A program made the translations under genes and the position numbers. Shown one piece after another: positions 16,530-25,300 of a stretch of 64,000 nt of DNA. This DNA comes from Nocardia uniformis NBRC 13702 (GTDB lineage Bacteria; Actinomycetota; Actinomycetes; Mycobacteriales; Mycobacteriaceae): contig NZ_BDCE01000091.1 of assembly GCF_001613345.1 (NCBI RefSeq), positions 1 to 64,000 of the forward strand. Reading direction: 5' to 3'. Each line of letters starts with the position of its first letter. Position 1 is the stretch's first letter. Below the pieces are notes generated by a model. That model ran no database searches. It was given only the letters and a program-made list of their open reading frames with translations, and was not told where the DNA came from.

Positions 16530-16554
16530 CAAGACTAAGTGTTTGGAGTTGGTC

Positions 16555-17325
16555 ATGAGTGCTGACAGTGAGCGGTTGCGGGAAGCGGTACGCAACCGCT
16601 ACGCCTCGGCCGCGACGCGATTCATCCAGACCTCGGAGATCTCCGACAGTGGATGCTGTGATCCGTCGGGGTGCGGTTCGGGAACCGCCGAGGCTGTCTT
16701 CGGTGGACGTCTCTACCCGGACGAGGAACGGGAGATCATTTCCGCGGATGTGGTGGCCGCGAGCCTGGGCTGCGGCAATCCACTCGCTGTCGCCGAGCTG
16801 CACGAGGGCGAGGTGGTATTGGATCTGGGCTCCGGCGCGGGTCTGGATGTGCTGCTCTCGGCGCGCCGGGTCGGACCGTCCGGCACGGCGTACGGATTGG
16901 ATATGACCGACGAGATGCTGGCCCTCGCTGAGAGCAATGCACGCGAGGCAGGCGTTGAGAACGTCGAATTCCTCAGGGGCGTCATTGAATCCATCCCACT
17001 CCCGGATGCCTCGATCGACGTCGTAATCTCCAACTGCGTGATCAACCTATCGGTCGACAAGCCCGCAGTCTTCGCCGAAACCTTCCGGGTACTGCGCCCC
17101 GGCGGACGCATCGGCGTCACCGACGTGGTCGCCGAAGACCAGCTGTCACCACAGGACCGCGCGGCGCGCGGCGACTACGTCGGCTGTATCGCGGGCGCGC
17201 TGACCCTCGCCGAATTCCGTTCGGAACTAACGGCAGCGGGCTTCACCGACATCGACGTCACACCTACCCACGAAGTCGCCGCCGGTATGCACTCGGCGAT
17301 GATCAAAGCAACCAGGCCGCGCTGA
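16555..17325 (+). CDS. arsM: Arsenite S-adenosylmethionine methyltransferase
   Basis: A 256-residue ArsM, which methylates As(III) with SAM in the cytoplasm and yields volatile or exportable methylarsenicals. The SAM loop is VLDLGSGAGLD (residues 88-98). The arsenic-binding cysteines are in place: the C34-C35 pair and C40, C73 in LGCGNP, C161 in ISNCVINLS and C211 in GDYVGCIAG. ATG 16555 is preceded by GGAG; a TTG four codons earlier is unlikely. It is divergent from arsR. No arsenite pump or arsenate reductase lies beside it, so resistance here seems to rest on methylation alone. Confidence 0.92.
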   Translation: MSADSERLREAVRNRYASAATRFIQTSEISDSGCCDPSGCGSGTAEAVFGGRLYPDEEREIISADVVAASLGCGNPLAVAELHEGEVVLDLGSGAGLDVLLSARRVGPSGTAYGLDMTDEMLALAESNAREAGVENVEFLRGVIESIPLPDASIDVVISNCVINLSVDKPAVFAETFRVLRPGGRIGVTDVVAEDQLSPQDRAARGDYVGCIAGALTLAEFRSELTAAGFTDIDVTPTHEVAAGMHSAMIKATRPR

Positions 17326-17361
17326 ACCGGCAGACCTAGGGCCTCGTGTCGAGTCAGTGTG

Positions 17362-18171
17362 TCACCGGCAGCCGGGGGCTCGGGCCCATGCGCGGACCGT
17401 CGGTGGGGCATAGAACCATCGCCGCTCGTCGGCCAACTCGGCCTGCGCGGTGGCAATGACCGCGTCTGAGGCCCCGAGCACGACCAAGTTCTCGTGGGCC
17501 TGCGCCCAGGTGAGGTTCCACATGCGCGCCATCGGCGAACCACCGCGAAACATCGGGATCTCCGCCTCGGCTCGGACGTCGACGAGCCCGAGCGCCTCCA
17601 GCTGTGTGGGCAGGTTTCGGGCCCAGGCTTGATTCGCACCCGCGGACTCGGTGGACCGCGCGAAGGCTCGCCAGACTTCGCCGAACGCGCCCGGCATTTC
17701 CTTGCCGACGCCGAGCCCGTCGCCCTCCTCGAGCACGAGCACCCCGCCCGGCGCCAGCGCCCGGATCAGTCGCTCCAGCACAATGTTTCGTCGGGCAATG
17801 TGCAGGAGGACGAATCGTGTGTGCACGAAATCGAATGCGCCTTCGGGGAGTTCGTCCTCGACGAGGTCGAGCTGGGCTACTTCGCCGCCACGGTCGGGCA
17901 GATCCGTCAAGTGGCGTGGGTCAGCGTCTACCGCGAGTACTTGACCACCCGGCAATGTGGCACTGCACAGCCAGCGCGCGAACGACCCGCCGCCGGCTCC
18001 CGCTTCCAGGCACCGCCATCCCACACCCACACCCAGTCGCCGAGCAAGCGCGATGCTCTCCGGATCGTAGGCCGCGCCCAGCAATGCGAGGCGCTCGTCA
18101 GCGAAACCCCATTCGTTGGGAAGCGTGTAGTGCGGATCCCGTGGTGCAGGGGTTGGTGAAGGCCCGGTCAT
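17362..18171 (-). CDS. Class I SAM-dependent methyltransferase
   Basis: A 269-residue methyltransferase with the SAM motif CLEAGAGGGSFARWL (about residue 55), the acidic second strand VLAVDADPRHL, and motif DFVHTRFVLLHI. The C-terminal half is helical and probably makes the substrate pocket. It resembles ubiquinone/menaquinone-type and small-molecule methyltransferases of actinomycetes; the substrate is unknown. The ATG at 18171 follows the usual spacing. It converges on arsM with a 36-bp gap but has no evident tie to arsenic. Confidence 0.8.
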   Translation of the reverse strand: MTGPSPTPAPRDPHYTLPNEWGFADERLALLGAAYDPESIALARRLGVGVGWRCLEAGAGGGSFARWLCSATLPGGQVLAVDADPRHLTDLPDRGGEVAQLDLVEDELPEGAFDFVHTRFVLLHIARRNIVLERLIRALAPGGVLVLEEGDGLGVGKEMPGAFGEVWRAFARSTESAGANQAWARNLPTQLEALGLVDVRAEAEIPMFRGGSPMARMWNLTWAQAHENLVVLGASDAVIATAQAELADERRWFYAPPTVRAWARAPGCR

Positions 18172-18238
18172 GACAAGACGCTAAGCCGAGGGACCGGGGC
18201 CGCACTGGGGTCGAGTCGTTTCACGAGGCCATGTGGTT

Positions 18239-18300
18239 GAAGTCTCGTCCGGCCGTCGCGGCGACGCAGCGGAGCCGGGCGACAGCCCGGACGAGACTTC
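18239..18300. repeat. Perfect 14-bp inverted repeat in a 348-bp gap
   Basis: GAAGTCTCGTCCGG (18239-18252) pairs exactly with CCGGACGAGACTTC (18287-18300) over a 34-nt G+C-rich loop that itself has short self-complementary pieces. It lies downstream of the small secreted-protein gene (leftward), where it could end transcription. The rest of 18172-18519 shows no supported gene. Confidence 0.5.
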
Positions 18301-18519
18301 CCCACCTCGTCGGATACCTCCCTACCTCCGTACCCAACTCCATTGACAATACGGGGGCGAACTCCTGGAGAACCATGACTCAGCGTGCCGAATACCGCGA
18401 CATCCCATGCCAATCCAAACAAAGGCAGTGGTGATCGGGATGTCGAAGTGACGGTGGGTCGCTGCATCAGCTCGGGTACTGATTCGTTGGCCGATCGAAT
18501 GGCGAGTTTCCGCAACTAG

Positions 18520-18807
18520 TCAGCACTCCTTGTCGTTCATTACCCCGAAGGGTGACTCGACCGGACCCTGATCCAGCCGGATGCTCCAGCCGGGAGTGGT
18601 GTGAAGCGGAACGGGATCCCCGGGTGGACAGGGGTCGTGCCATACCCTCGTCGCGGGTGGCGGCGACTCGCACAGCATCACACAGGTATCGGCGGTCAAG
18701 CCGGACCCCGGCTGCGGATACTGCGGATCCTGATATCCGGCGACGGCCACCGCCGGCACCGCGAACGCCGTTGCCACCCCGGCTCCGATAGCCATACAGA
18801 GCGCCAT
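18520..18807 (-). CDS. Small secreted protein of unknown function
   Basis: A 95-residue protein with a clear signal peptide (MALCMAIGAGVATAFAV followed by PAVAVAG), then a short mature part rich in Pro, Gly and Tyr with four cysteines (TCVMLCE, a DPCPPGD turn and a C-terminal Cys), which could form two disulfides outside the cell. GGGAG stands 9 bp before the ATG. I recognise no family. It is divergent from the serine hydrolase gene. Confidence 0.6.
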   Translation of the reverse strand: MALCMAIGAGVATAFAVPAVAVAGYQDPQYPQPGSGLTADTCVMLCESPPPATRVWHDPCPPGDPVPLHTTPGWSIRLDQGPVESPFGVMNDKEC

Positions 18808-18925
18808 CGACTCAACTCCCTTCGACTACGTGCTCTCACGAGCGCCATAGCCGGAGTGGAGGTCGATAAACGTCCCGGTCGGGTGACTTCGGTCGCGCTG
18901 GACGGGTCTACCGGGCGGTCGTCTC

Positions 18926-18931
18926 TATCCT
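18926..18931 (+). promoter_or_regulatory. -10 element implying a leaderless transcript
   Basis: TATCCT lies 6 bp before the ATG at 18938 and no ribosome site precedes that ATG. In actinomycetes this spacing puts transcription start on the A of ATG. Inference from spacing. Confidence 0.45.
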
Positions 18932-18937
18932 GGTCGA

Positions 18938-20167
18938 ATGAGCCCAGACGCGACAACGTTGGTGCTGGTCGGACCGGATCTGGATGCGGTGACGTCGATC
19001 GGGCACGAGGATGACCCGGCGGACGCCGGGGTGAATCCGCGCGATATCGAGGCAATATGGGAGTCGGTGCGGGCCTGGTATCGGATGGGCACCACACCCG
19101 CGATCCAGGTGTGTCTGCGGCGTGACGGCAAGATCGTCCTGAACCGGGCGATCGGTCACGGGTGGGGGAATGCGCCCAAGGACGGGCCCGAGGTCCCGAA
19201 GCGGCTCGTATCGACGGAGACACCGTTCTGCGGATTCTCTACCGCCAAAGGTGTGTCCGCGGCTCTGATGTTCCTGCTGATCGAACGGGGCGCGTTCGCA
19301 CTGGATGATCCCGTATACCAGTACATTCCGGAGTTCGCGGCCCATGGCAAGGAGCGGATCACCGTTGGTCATGTGCTCTCGCATTCGGCGGGCGTGCCCT
19401 TCATTACGCCCCCGTACCGAGGTGCGGAACTCGTTGTGGACGAGGAGTTGGCGGCGCGGGCACTGGCCGATCTGGTTCCGAGTTGGCGGCCGGGTCGGTT
19501 TCGGGTCTATCACGCGCTGACCAGCGGGTTGATCCAGCGCCTGCTGGTGCAGCGGGCGACGGGCAAACCGATGCGTCAGCACTTGCGCGAGCAGGTGCTG
19601 GACCCGCTCGATTTCCGCTGGACCAATTTCGGGGTCCGGCCCGAAGATGTCGACCAGGTTGTGCCGAGCATGAAGGTCGGACCGGGGCCGTCGCGTATCT
19701 GGCGACACCTGGCGGGCAGGGCCCTCGGCGGTGGACTGTCCGGACCCACTTCCGCGGCCGACGAGCGCGCATTCCTCACCGCGGAACTACCGTCGGGCAA
19801 CCTTGTCACCACCGCCTACGAGCTGTCGCGGTTCTATGAAATTCTCACGCGCGGCGGCGAATTGGATGGGGTCCGCATCATGCGCCCGGAAACCTTGCGG
19901 ACGGCGGTACGGCCGGCCAGGTGGATACCGGGTGCGGCGGGTCGAGTCTCCACGGCGGGATATGAGCTCGGCGGGCGACGGTCGAAATTCGGGCGGAACA
20001 CCGAAACTCATTTCGGCCGCAGTGGATTGACGACGCAGTACGGCTGGGCGGATCCGGCTCGCGGGCTGTCGGGTGCGATTCTCACCAGCGGTAAGGCCGT
20101 GGCTGATACCGGACGTCCGTGGCAGCTGGTCGCGCAGATCTCCGGGGCGCTCACGCCATTGCGATGA
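18938..20167 (+). CDS. Serine hydrolase of the beta-lactamase class C / esterase family
   Basis: A 409-residue protein of the beta-lactamase/transpeptidase-like fold used by many actinobacterial lipolytic esterases. The nucleophile motif SxxK is STAK in CGFSTAKGVS (about residue 92). The second-motif tyrosine is in RVYHALTSG (YxA instead of YxN), and a late glycine-rich strand (HFGRSGLTTQYGW) replaces the KTG box. No signal peptide is visible, so a cytosolic esterase is likely rather than a secreted beta-lactamase. Probably leaderless (TATCCT 6 bp upstream). Its last 17 bp overlap the convergent CPBP gene. Confidence 0.85.
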   Translation: MSPDATTLVLVGPDLDAVTSIGHEDDPADAGVNPRDIEAIWESVRAWYRMGTTPAIQVCLRRDGKIVLNRAIGHGWGNAPKDGPEVPKRLVSTETPFCGFSTAKGVSAALMFLLIERGAFALDDPVYQYIPEFAAHGKERITVGHVLSHSAGVPFITPPYRGAELVVDEELAARALADLVPSWRPGRFRVYHALTSGLIQRLLVQRATGKPMRQHLREQVLDPLDFRWTNFGVRPEDVDQVVPSMKVGPGPSRIWRHLAGRALGGGLSGPTSAADERAFLTAELPSGNLVTTAYELSRFYEILTRGGELDGVRIMRPETLRTAVRPARWIPGAAGRVSTAGYELGGRRSKFGRNTETHFGRSGLTTQYGWADPARGLSGAILTSGKAVADTGRPWQLVAQISGALTPLR

Positions 20168-21011
20168 ACATCGCGATCGGCGCGTTGATGAATCCGTGCA
20201 CCACGATATTCAGCCAGGGATTCCGGTGGCGCGACCACAGATAGCCCAGGAACAGGCCTGTGACACCGATATTCAGTACGACGGCGGCGAGATCGACAGC
20301 GAGCCCCTCGCCGCCGTGGATGGCCGCATGCCAGGATGCCCACAGCAGGCTGGTGACCAGAATCGCGGGCCACCGGCCGTATCGGGATTCGAGCCGGGTC
20401 TGCAGCCAGAACCGGTAGAACACCTCTTCGAGGACGGCATTGATCAGGAACACCACCACAATGGTGAGCACATCCGGTGTGGCGACCTCCGATCCCGGCC
20501 TGAGCACAGAGGCCACCAGGACGAACGCGATCACCGCGGGCAGGGGTCGCAGCCACCGTCCGCGCACATCCAACCTCGCCCACTCCCGCCACGTGACGAT
20601 TCGCAGCGCGAGTGGTATCGCCAATAGCAGCAGGGCTTTGAGCGCGAGAAACCAGATGTCCGTGGCCGGAGAGAGGTACAGTGCCACTGTGAACGCCACG
20701 GCGGCACCGGCGAGCAGCCACGTCCGGATTGTGAGGGCACGAGTGCCGGTGTCCGCGAAGGGATCCGCAGCGGATTCCCGGGGCGGCACCATCCACGCGA
20801 GGCACAGTCCGGCGATCGCGGGAATCCACAGCAGCCAGATCGGTTGCGTATCGGAATCGTCCGCGGAGAAGCGTACTTCCGTATGTCCGGTGCCGACCAA
20901 CACCGCCAGCGCCGCGAGGTAGATGGCCCCTCCGCCGAGCAGCAGTGCCGTATCTGTTCGAGGTGTGCGCACTCCGACCACGGTAGCTGGCGGTTGGCGA
21001 CTGTCCCGCAC
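20151..21011 (-). CDS. CPBP-family intramembrane metalloprotease
   Basis: A 286-residue membrane protein with about eight hydrophobic segments. The CPBP (Abi) motifs are present: EEVFYRFWLQ (EExxxR), a central helix, WASWHAAIHGG with the metal histidine, and the late HGFINAP histidine. These are thought to form a zinc site inside the membrane. Functions include prenyl-CAAX-like cleavage and bacteriocin self-protection; which applies here is unknown. The start is not certain: GTG 21011 is the furthest, with a GTG 13 codons in also possible. It overlaps the convergent serine hydrolase by 17 bp. Confidence 0.85.
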   Translation of the reverse strand: MRDSRQPPATVVGVRTPRTDTALLLGGGAIYLAALAVLVGTGHTEVRFSADDSDTQPIWLLWIPAIAGLCLAWMVPPRESAADPFADTGTRALTIRTWLLAGAAVAFTVALYLSPATDIWFLALKALLLLAIPLALRIVTWREWARLDVRGRWLRPLPAVIAFVLVASVLRPGSEVATPDVLTIVVVFLINAVLEEVFYRFWLQTRLESRYGRWPAILVTSLLWASWHAAIHGGEGLAVDLAAVVLNIGVTGLFLGYLWSRHRNPWLNIVVHGFINAPIAMFIAMA

Positions 21012-21029
21012 AGGATTACGGGTGGTGTC

Positions 21030-22253
21030 TCAATCGGGAAGCATCGGGACCGACAATCCCTCGCCGCGGCCGAGGAGAGCGGCACGTGTCACGGCCCCGG
21101 CGCCGAAGCGGTCGTGTAGCGCGTCCAGGGTCGAATCGAGCGTCGATTCCGGGCGAGGTTCGAAGGGCAGCGACAGTTGCATGCAGTCGGCATCATCGAG
21201 GTTGGTCAGCGACAGTCCGATGAGGGTCAGCCCGCGCTCGTGAATGGTGGGCAGCGCGGCGGCCAGCAGTGCGCGGGCCGCCTGGAGGATCACGGCACCG
21301 CTGTCGGTCGCCTGTGGCACGGTATGCGATCGGGTCGCACGGCTGAAATCATCGAATCGCAAGCGCAGCACCACTGTTCGGCACAGTCGGTCGGCCGCGC
21401 GCAGGCGGCGGCCGAGCCGGTCGGCCAAACCGTGCAGGTATGCCTCGAGTTCCGCATCAGTACGGGCGTGACGTCCGAGGGCGCGTTGCGCGCCAATGGA
21501 TCTACGCCGTCGTCCGGTATCGACGCGCCGCGGGTCACGCGCCCAGGACAATGCGTGTAGATGCCGACCGGCGGCAGGTCCGAGCACCGCCGCGAGGGGG
21601 CCTTCGCCGAGCTCGGCCAATTGCCCGACCCTGGTGATACCGCGTTCGCGCAGCTCCCGGGCGGTTACCTCCCCGACACCCCACAACCGTTCCACCGGCA
21701 GCGGATGCAGGAACTCCAACTCCCTCTCAGGCGGAACCTCCAGCAGCCCATCGGGTTTCGACACCGCACTGGCCACCTTGGCGAGGAACTTGGTCCGCGC
21801 CACCCCGACCGAGATCGGCAGCCCGACCTCATCTCGCACCCGCGCCCGCAGCCCGCGCGCGATATCGACCGGCGCCCCGGCAATGCGCCAGAGCCCGCCC
21901 ACATCCAGAAACGCCTCGTCGATCGAGATCCCCTCCACCTCCGGCGTGGTATCCCGGAAGATCTCGAATACCGCCTTGCTCGCCCGCGCGTACGCCGACA
22001 TACGCGGTGGCACGACGATCGCGTGCGGACACAACCGCAGCGCCTGTCCAGCGTTCATGGGCGTACGTACCCCGAGCCGCTTCGCCTCATAACTGGCCGC
22101 CAGCACCACGCCACCGCCGACGAGCACCGGCTTACCCCGCAATCGTGGATTGTCGCGCTGCTCGACGGAGGCGTAGAAGGAGTCCAGATCCGCATGCAGA
22201 ATCACCGCTCGCTCGGAGCGCGCACCGCGCGTCTCGGATCCTGACACGAACAT
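21030..22253 (-). CDS. dinB: DNA polymerase IV (Y-family, DinB)
   Basis: A 407-residue translesion DNA polymerase. The catalytic metal ligands are in HADLDSFYASVEQ and SIDEAFLDVGG. The steric-gate region, thumb HhH motifs (VERLWGVGEVTARELRERG) and the little-finger domain follow, ending with the beta-clamp motif QLSLPF. I choose ATG 22253 because mycobacterial homologues, as I recall them, begin with MFVS before ILHADLDSFYASVEQ. A LexA box (22247-22260) covers this start codon, which implies SOS induction and a leaderless or very short leader. The next gene downstream is the CPBP gene, 18 bp away. Confidence 0.93.
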   Translation of the reverse strand: MFVSGSETRGARSERAVILHADLDSFYASVEQRDNPRLRGKPVLVGGGVVLAASYEAKRLGVRTPMNAGQALRLCPHAIVVPPRMSAYARASKAVFEIFRDTTPEVEGISIDEAFLDVGGLWRIAGAPVDIARGLRARVRDEVGLPISVGVARTKFLAKVASAVSKPDGLLEVPPERELEFLHPLPVERLWGVGEVTARELRERGITRVGQLAELGEGPLAAVLGPAAGRHLHALSWARDPRRVDTGRRRRSIGAQRALGRHARTDAELEAYLHGLADRLGRRLRAADRLCRTVVLRLRFDDFSRATRSHTVPQATDSGAVILQAARALLAAALPTIHERGLTLIGLSLTNLDDADCMQLSLPFEPRPESTLDSTLDALHDRFGAGAVTRAALLGRGEGLSVPMLPD

Positions 22254-22260
22254 ATGTTCG
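22247..22260. promoter_or_regulatory. LexA (SOS) box on the dinB start codon
   Basis: CGAACATATGTTCG is a perfect 14-bp palindrome and matches the actinobacterial LexA consensus GAAC-N4-GTTC. The ATG of dinB is inside it. LexA binding would block the promoter directly. Confidence 0.8.
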
Positions 22261-22356
22261 CATACCGTCACAACGGGGCTGCTCAGCGCGGTGGGGTCGG
22301 GGCAGGTTCGGGGATGTCGAGCACGGTGAGAAAGGCGGTCGCAGCGGGGGGCGCCG

Positions 22357-25300
22357 CTATACGCGACCGTCCGCGTCCGCCAGCCGGACGGTCTGGCCCG
22401 GGAACAACTGCGCCGTCTTTCCCCGACACTCGATCTCGATCGGGGGGACCTTGCCGGGATCGGCCCGGACCACCACGCCGACGGCGCTTACCTCGACGGT
22501 GAGTCGGTGGCCGCGATAGTCGATCGGGAAGGTCATGGCACCCAGTGCTTCCGGCCAGCAGGGGTTGAAGATAATGCGGTCGGCGCGCATTTCGAGGCCG
22601 GTGAGACAGCGTTGGACCAGATCGATGCTGCCTGCCATGGCACCGAGATGGATACCCTCCTCGGTGGTGCCGCCCTGAATATCGGCGATATCGGAGTCCA
22701 GGACGCTGCCGAAGAATTCCATCGCACGATCGCGGTTCGCCCGGGCCAGCACCCAGGCGTGTACCAGTGCGCTGAGCGTGGAACCGTGTGAGGTGCGGGC
22801 GAGATAGTAGTCGACGGTGCGCGGGATGAGATCAGGTGGCAGGTCATATCCCAACCGGGTCAACAGATTTCGCAGTTCATCGGCGGACAGCAGATAGAAC
22901 AGCATGAGGACATCGGCCTGTTTGCCCGCGCGGTAGCGGTTGATATCGTCGTCCTCGGCTTCGAGGATGCGGTCCAGACGTGCGACGGAGTCGTATCGCT
23001 GCCGGTATTTCTCCCAATCCAATTCGGCCAGTTGCTCGTATCCGGCGAACTGGCTGATGACACCGTCGTGGAACGGGATGGCCATCCTGCGGCTGACATG
23101 CTCCCAGCGTTGCGGCTCGGACGGATTCACGCCGAGCGATTCCAGCAGTTGCGCGCGGGTGCGCGGCGCCAGCCGTTCCAGGGCGTCGAGGGCGCGCAAG
23201 ATCACCCAGACCGCCATGGCATTGGTGTAGGCGTTGTCGTCGATTCCGCGGCCGGGGGCGTCGGGGTAGCCGGAGTGGAATTCGTCGGGCCCGATGACGC
23301 CGCGCAGATGATACCGGTCGGCGTCCGGGTCGTATTCGGCTTGGCTCACCCAGCAGCGGGCGATCTCCACCAGTATTTCCGCGCCGCGATCGGCCAGGAA
23401 TTCGAGATCGCCGGTGGCCTGGTAGTACTGCCACACGGAGTAGGCGACGGCGCTGCCGCCATGGCGGGCACGGCTGCTCGGATCCGGATTCCAGCGTCCC
23501 GACAGGGGATTGAGGTGCATGCGCTGACTCTCCTCGCGCCCGTCGCTACCGGACTGCCAGGGGAACAGCGCACCCCGCAGCCCCGCTTCGGCGGCGGCGC
23601 GGCGGGCCTCGGGGAGACGGCGGTAGCGGTAGTGCAGTAGGGCGCGGGTCAAGGCGGGGAAGCGCGGAGTGAGGACCGGGAAGACGAAGAGCTCATCCCA
23701 GAACACATGGCCGCGATATGCCTCGCCGTGCAGGCCGCGCGCGGGAATACCGACATCGAGATCGGCGGTGTGCGGGGACAGCGTCTGTACGAGGTGCAGC
23801 AGATGCAGTCGCAGGACTCGGCGCGCGTTCTCCTGGTCATCGAGGTCTATGCGCAAACGTGCCCATAGATGCTCCCAGGCCGCGGTGTGGCCGGTCAGCA
23901 GATCGGTGAAATCACCGGTAGCCGTGAGCCAGCGCGCGGCCTCCTCATCGGGGGTCGAGATCGCCGGGTCGCGGCCGGTGAAGACGGTGACGATCTTCTC
24001 TACCGTCACCGTGTCGCCCTCGGCTACCTCGAGGCCCAGATGGTGCCCGACGAGGCCGTCGGCGTCGATGAATTCGGTTGCCGCCTCCACACTCTCCCCG
24101 TTGTTGCGCAAGCTCGTGCGCGCCGCCATGGCGACCGCGATGCGGGATTGGTTGGTGCGCACACCGAGTAGCACCGCTCCGGGGCCGAGCTCGGCCGTGC
24201 TCTCGTGGTCGAGATGTCGGTTGGACAGACCGTGGTAGCGGGCGACGCCGGAATTGCGCACCGCGGCGTCGAGAACTGAACGCACAATGAGTGTCCCGGA
24301 CCAGTTTTCGGCGGTATACGTGGTTTCCAACGCGCACTGGTGCGGCTGATGCATGGCGACGAGGCGGCGCTGACACACCGTGGTGATGCGCCCGGCGGTG
24401 TCACGGATCCGGAACCGGCGCAGTAGGACCGCGCGGCGCAGATCCAATTGCTGGCGATAGGACAGGATTTCGGTGCCGTCGATATCGAACCAGTCGCCGT
24501 CATCGATGCGGAAGGTGAGTGGCAGCCAGTTCGGCAGGTTCACCATGCTCTCGTTATCGATGGTGTGCCCGGCGACCTCATCGAAGAGGCGATTATAGAT
24601 ACCGGCGAGATAGGTACCCGGATAGTGGTTCTCACCGGCCTTCGACTCCGGTGCCGCGCCGCGGGTGGCGAAGTAGCCGTTGCCGACGGTGCACAGGGCT
24701 TCGCGCAGCCGCTCCCGGGTCGGGTCGTAGCCGTCGTAGGTGAGCATCCAGGAATCGGAGGCGGCCGCGGATTCGCCGTCGCGCAGCAGGGCGGCGAGCC
24801 GGTCGAGGAAGTCGCGGACATGATGGGGGTCGGCCAGGGCGAAGCGGGCGGCGGTGCGGCGGTCACCGGTCTCGGCGTGCCGCACCACAATGGCGAGACC
24901 ATCGGATTCCACGGCATCGAAGGCGTCCTCGTCGGTGAAATCATCGCCGATGTAGATGGGCAGGGCCGGGACGGTCAGGTGATCGAGGATCCAGCGCAGG
25001 GCGGTGCCCTTGTCCCAGTCCACATCCGGGCGCAACTCGACGACCTTGCGGCCGCCGGTGGCACGCAGGCCACGCTGGCGCGCCATATCGTTGACGGCGG
25101 TGATCACCGTGCCGACATGTGCGGCGGCGACATTGCGGTAGTGGACCGCGACGGCGAATCGTTTGTGCTCCACCATGACTCCGGTGATACCGGAGAGCTG
25201 CCCGCGCAGTTCGTCAGCCGACTCGGCGAGGGCACGCTCGGCGCCGGGCACGGCATCGTGCACATGCCGGGTGCCGTCCGGGGCGAGGAGTTCGAATCCG

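Noticed and set aside
18168-18515. Minus-strand 115-codon frame between the methyltransferase and the small secreted protein
   Set aside because: It runs through the inverted repeat, has no ribosome site or recognisable domain, and its composition is unlike its neighbours.
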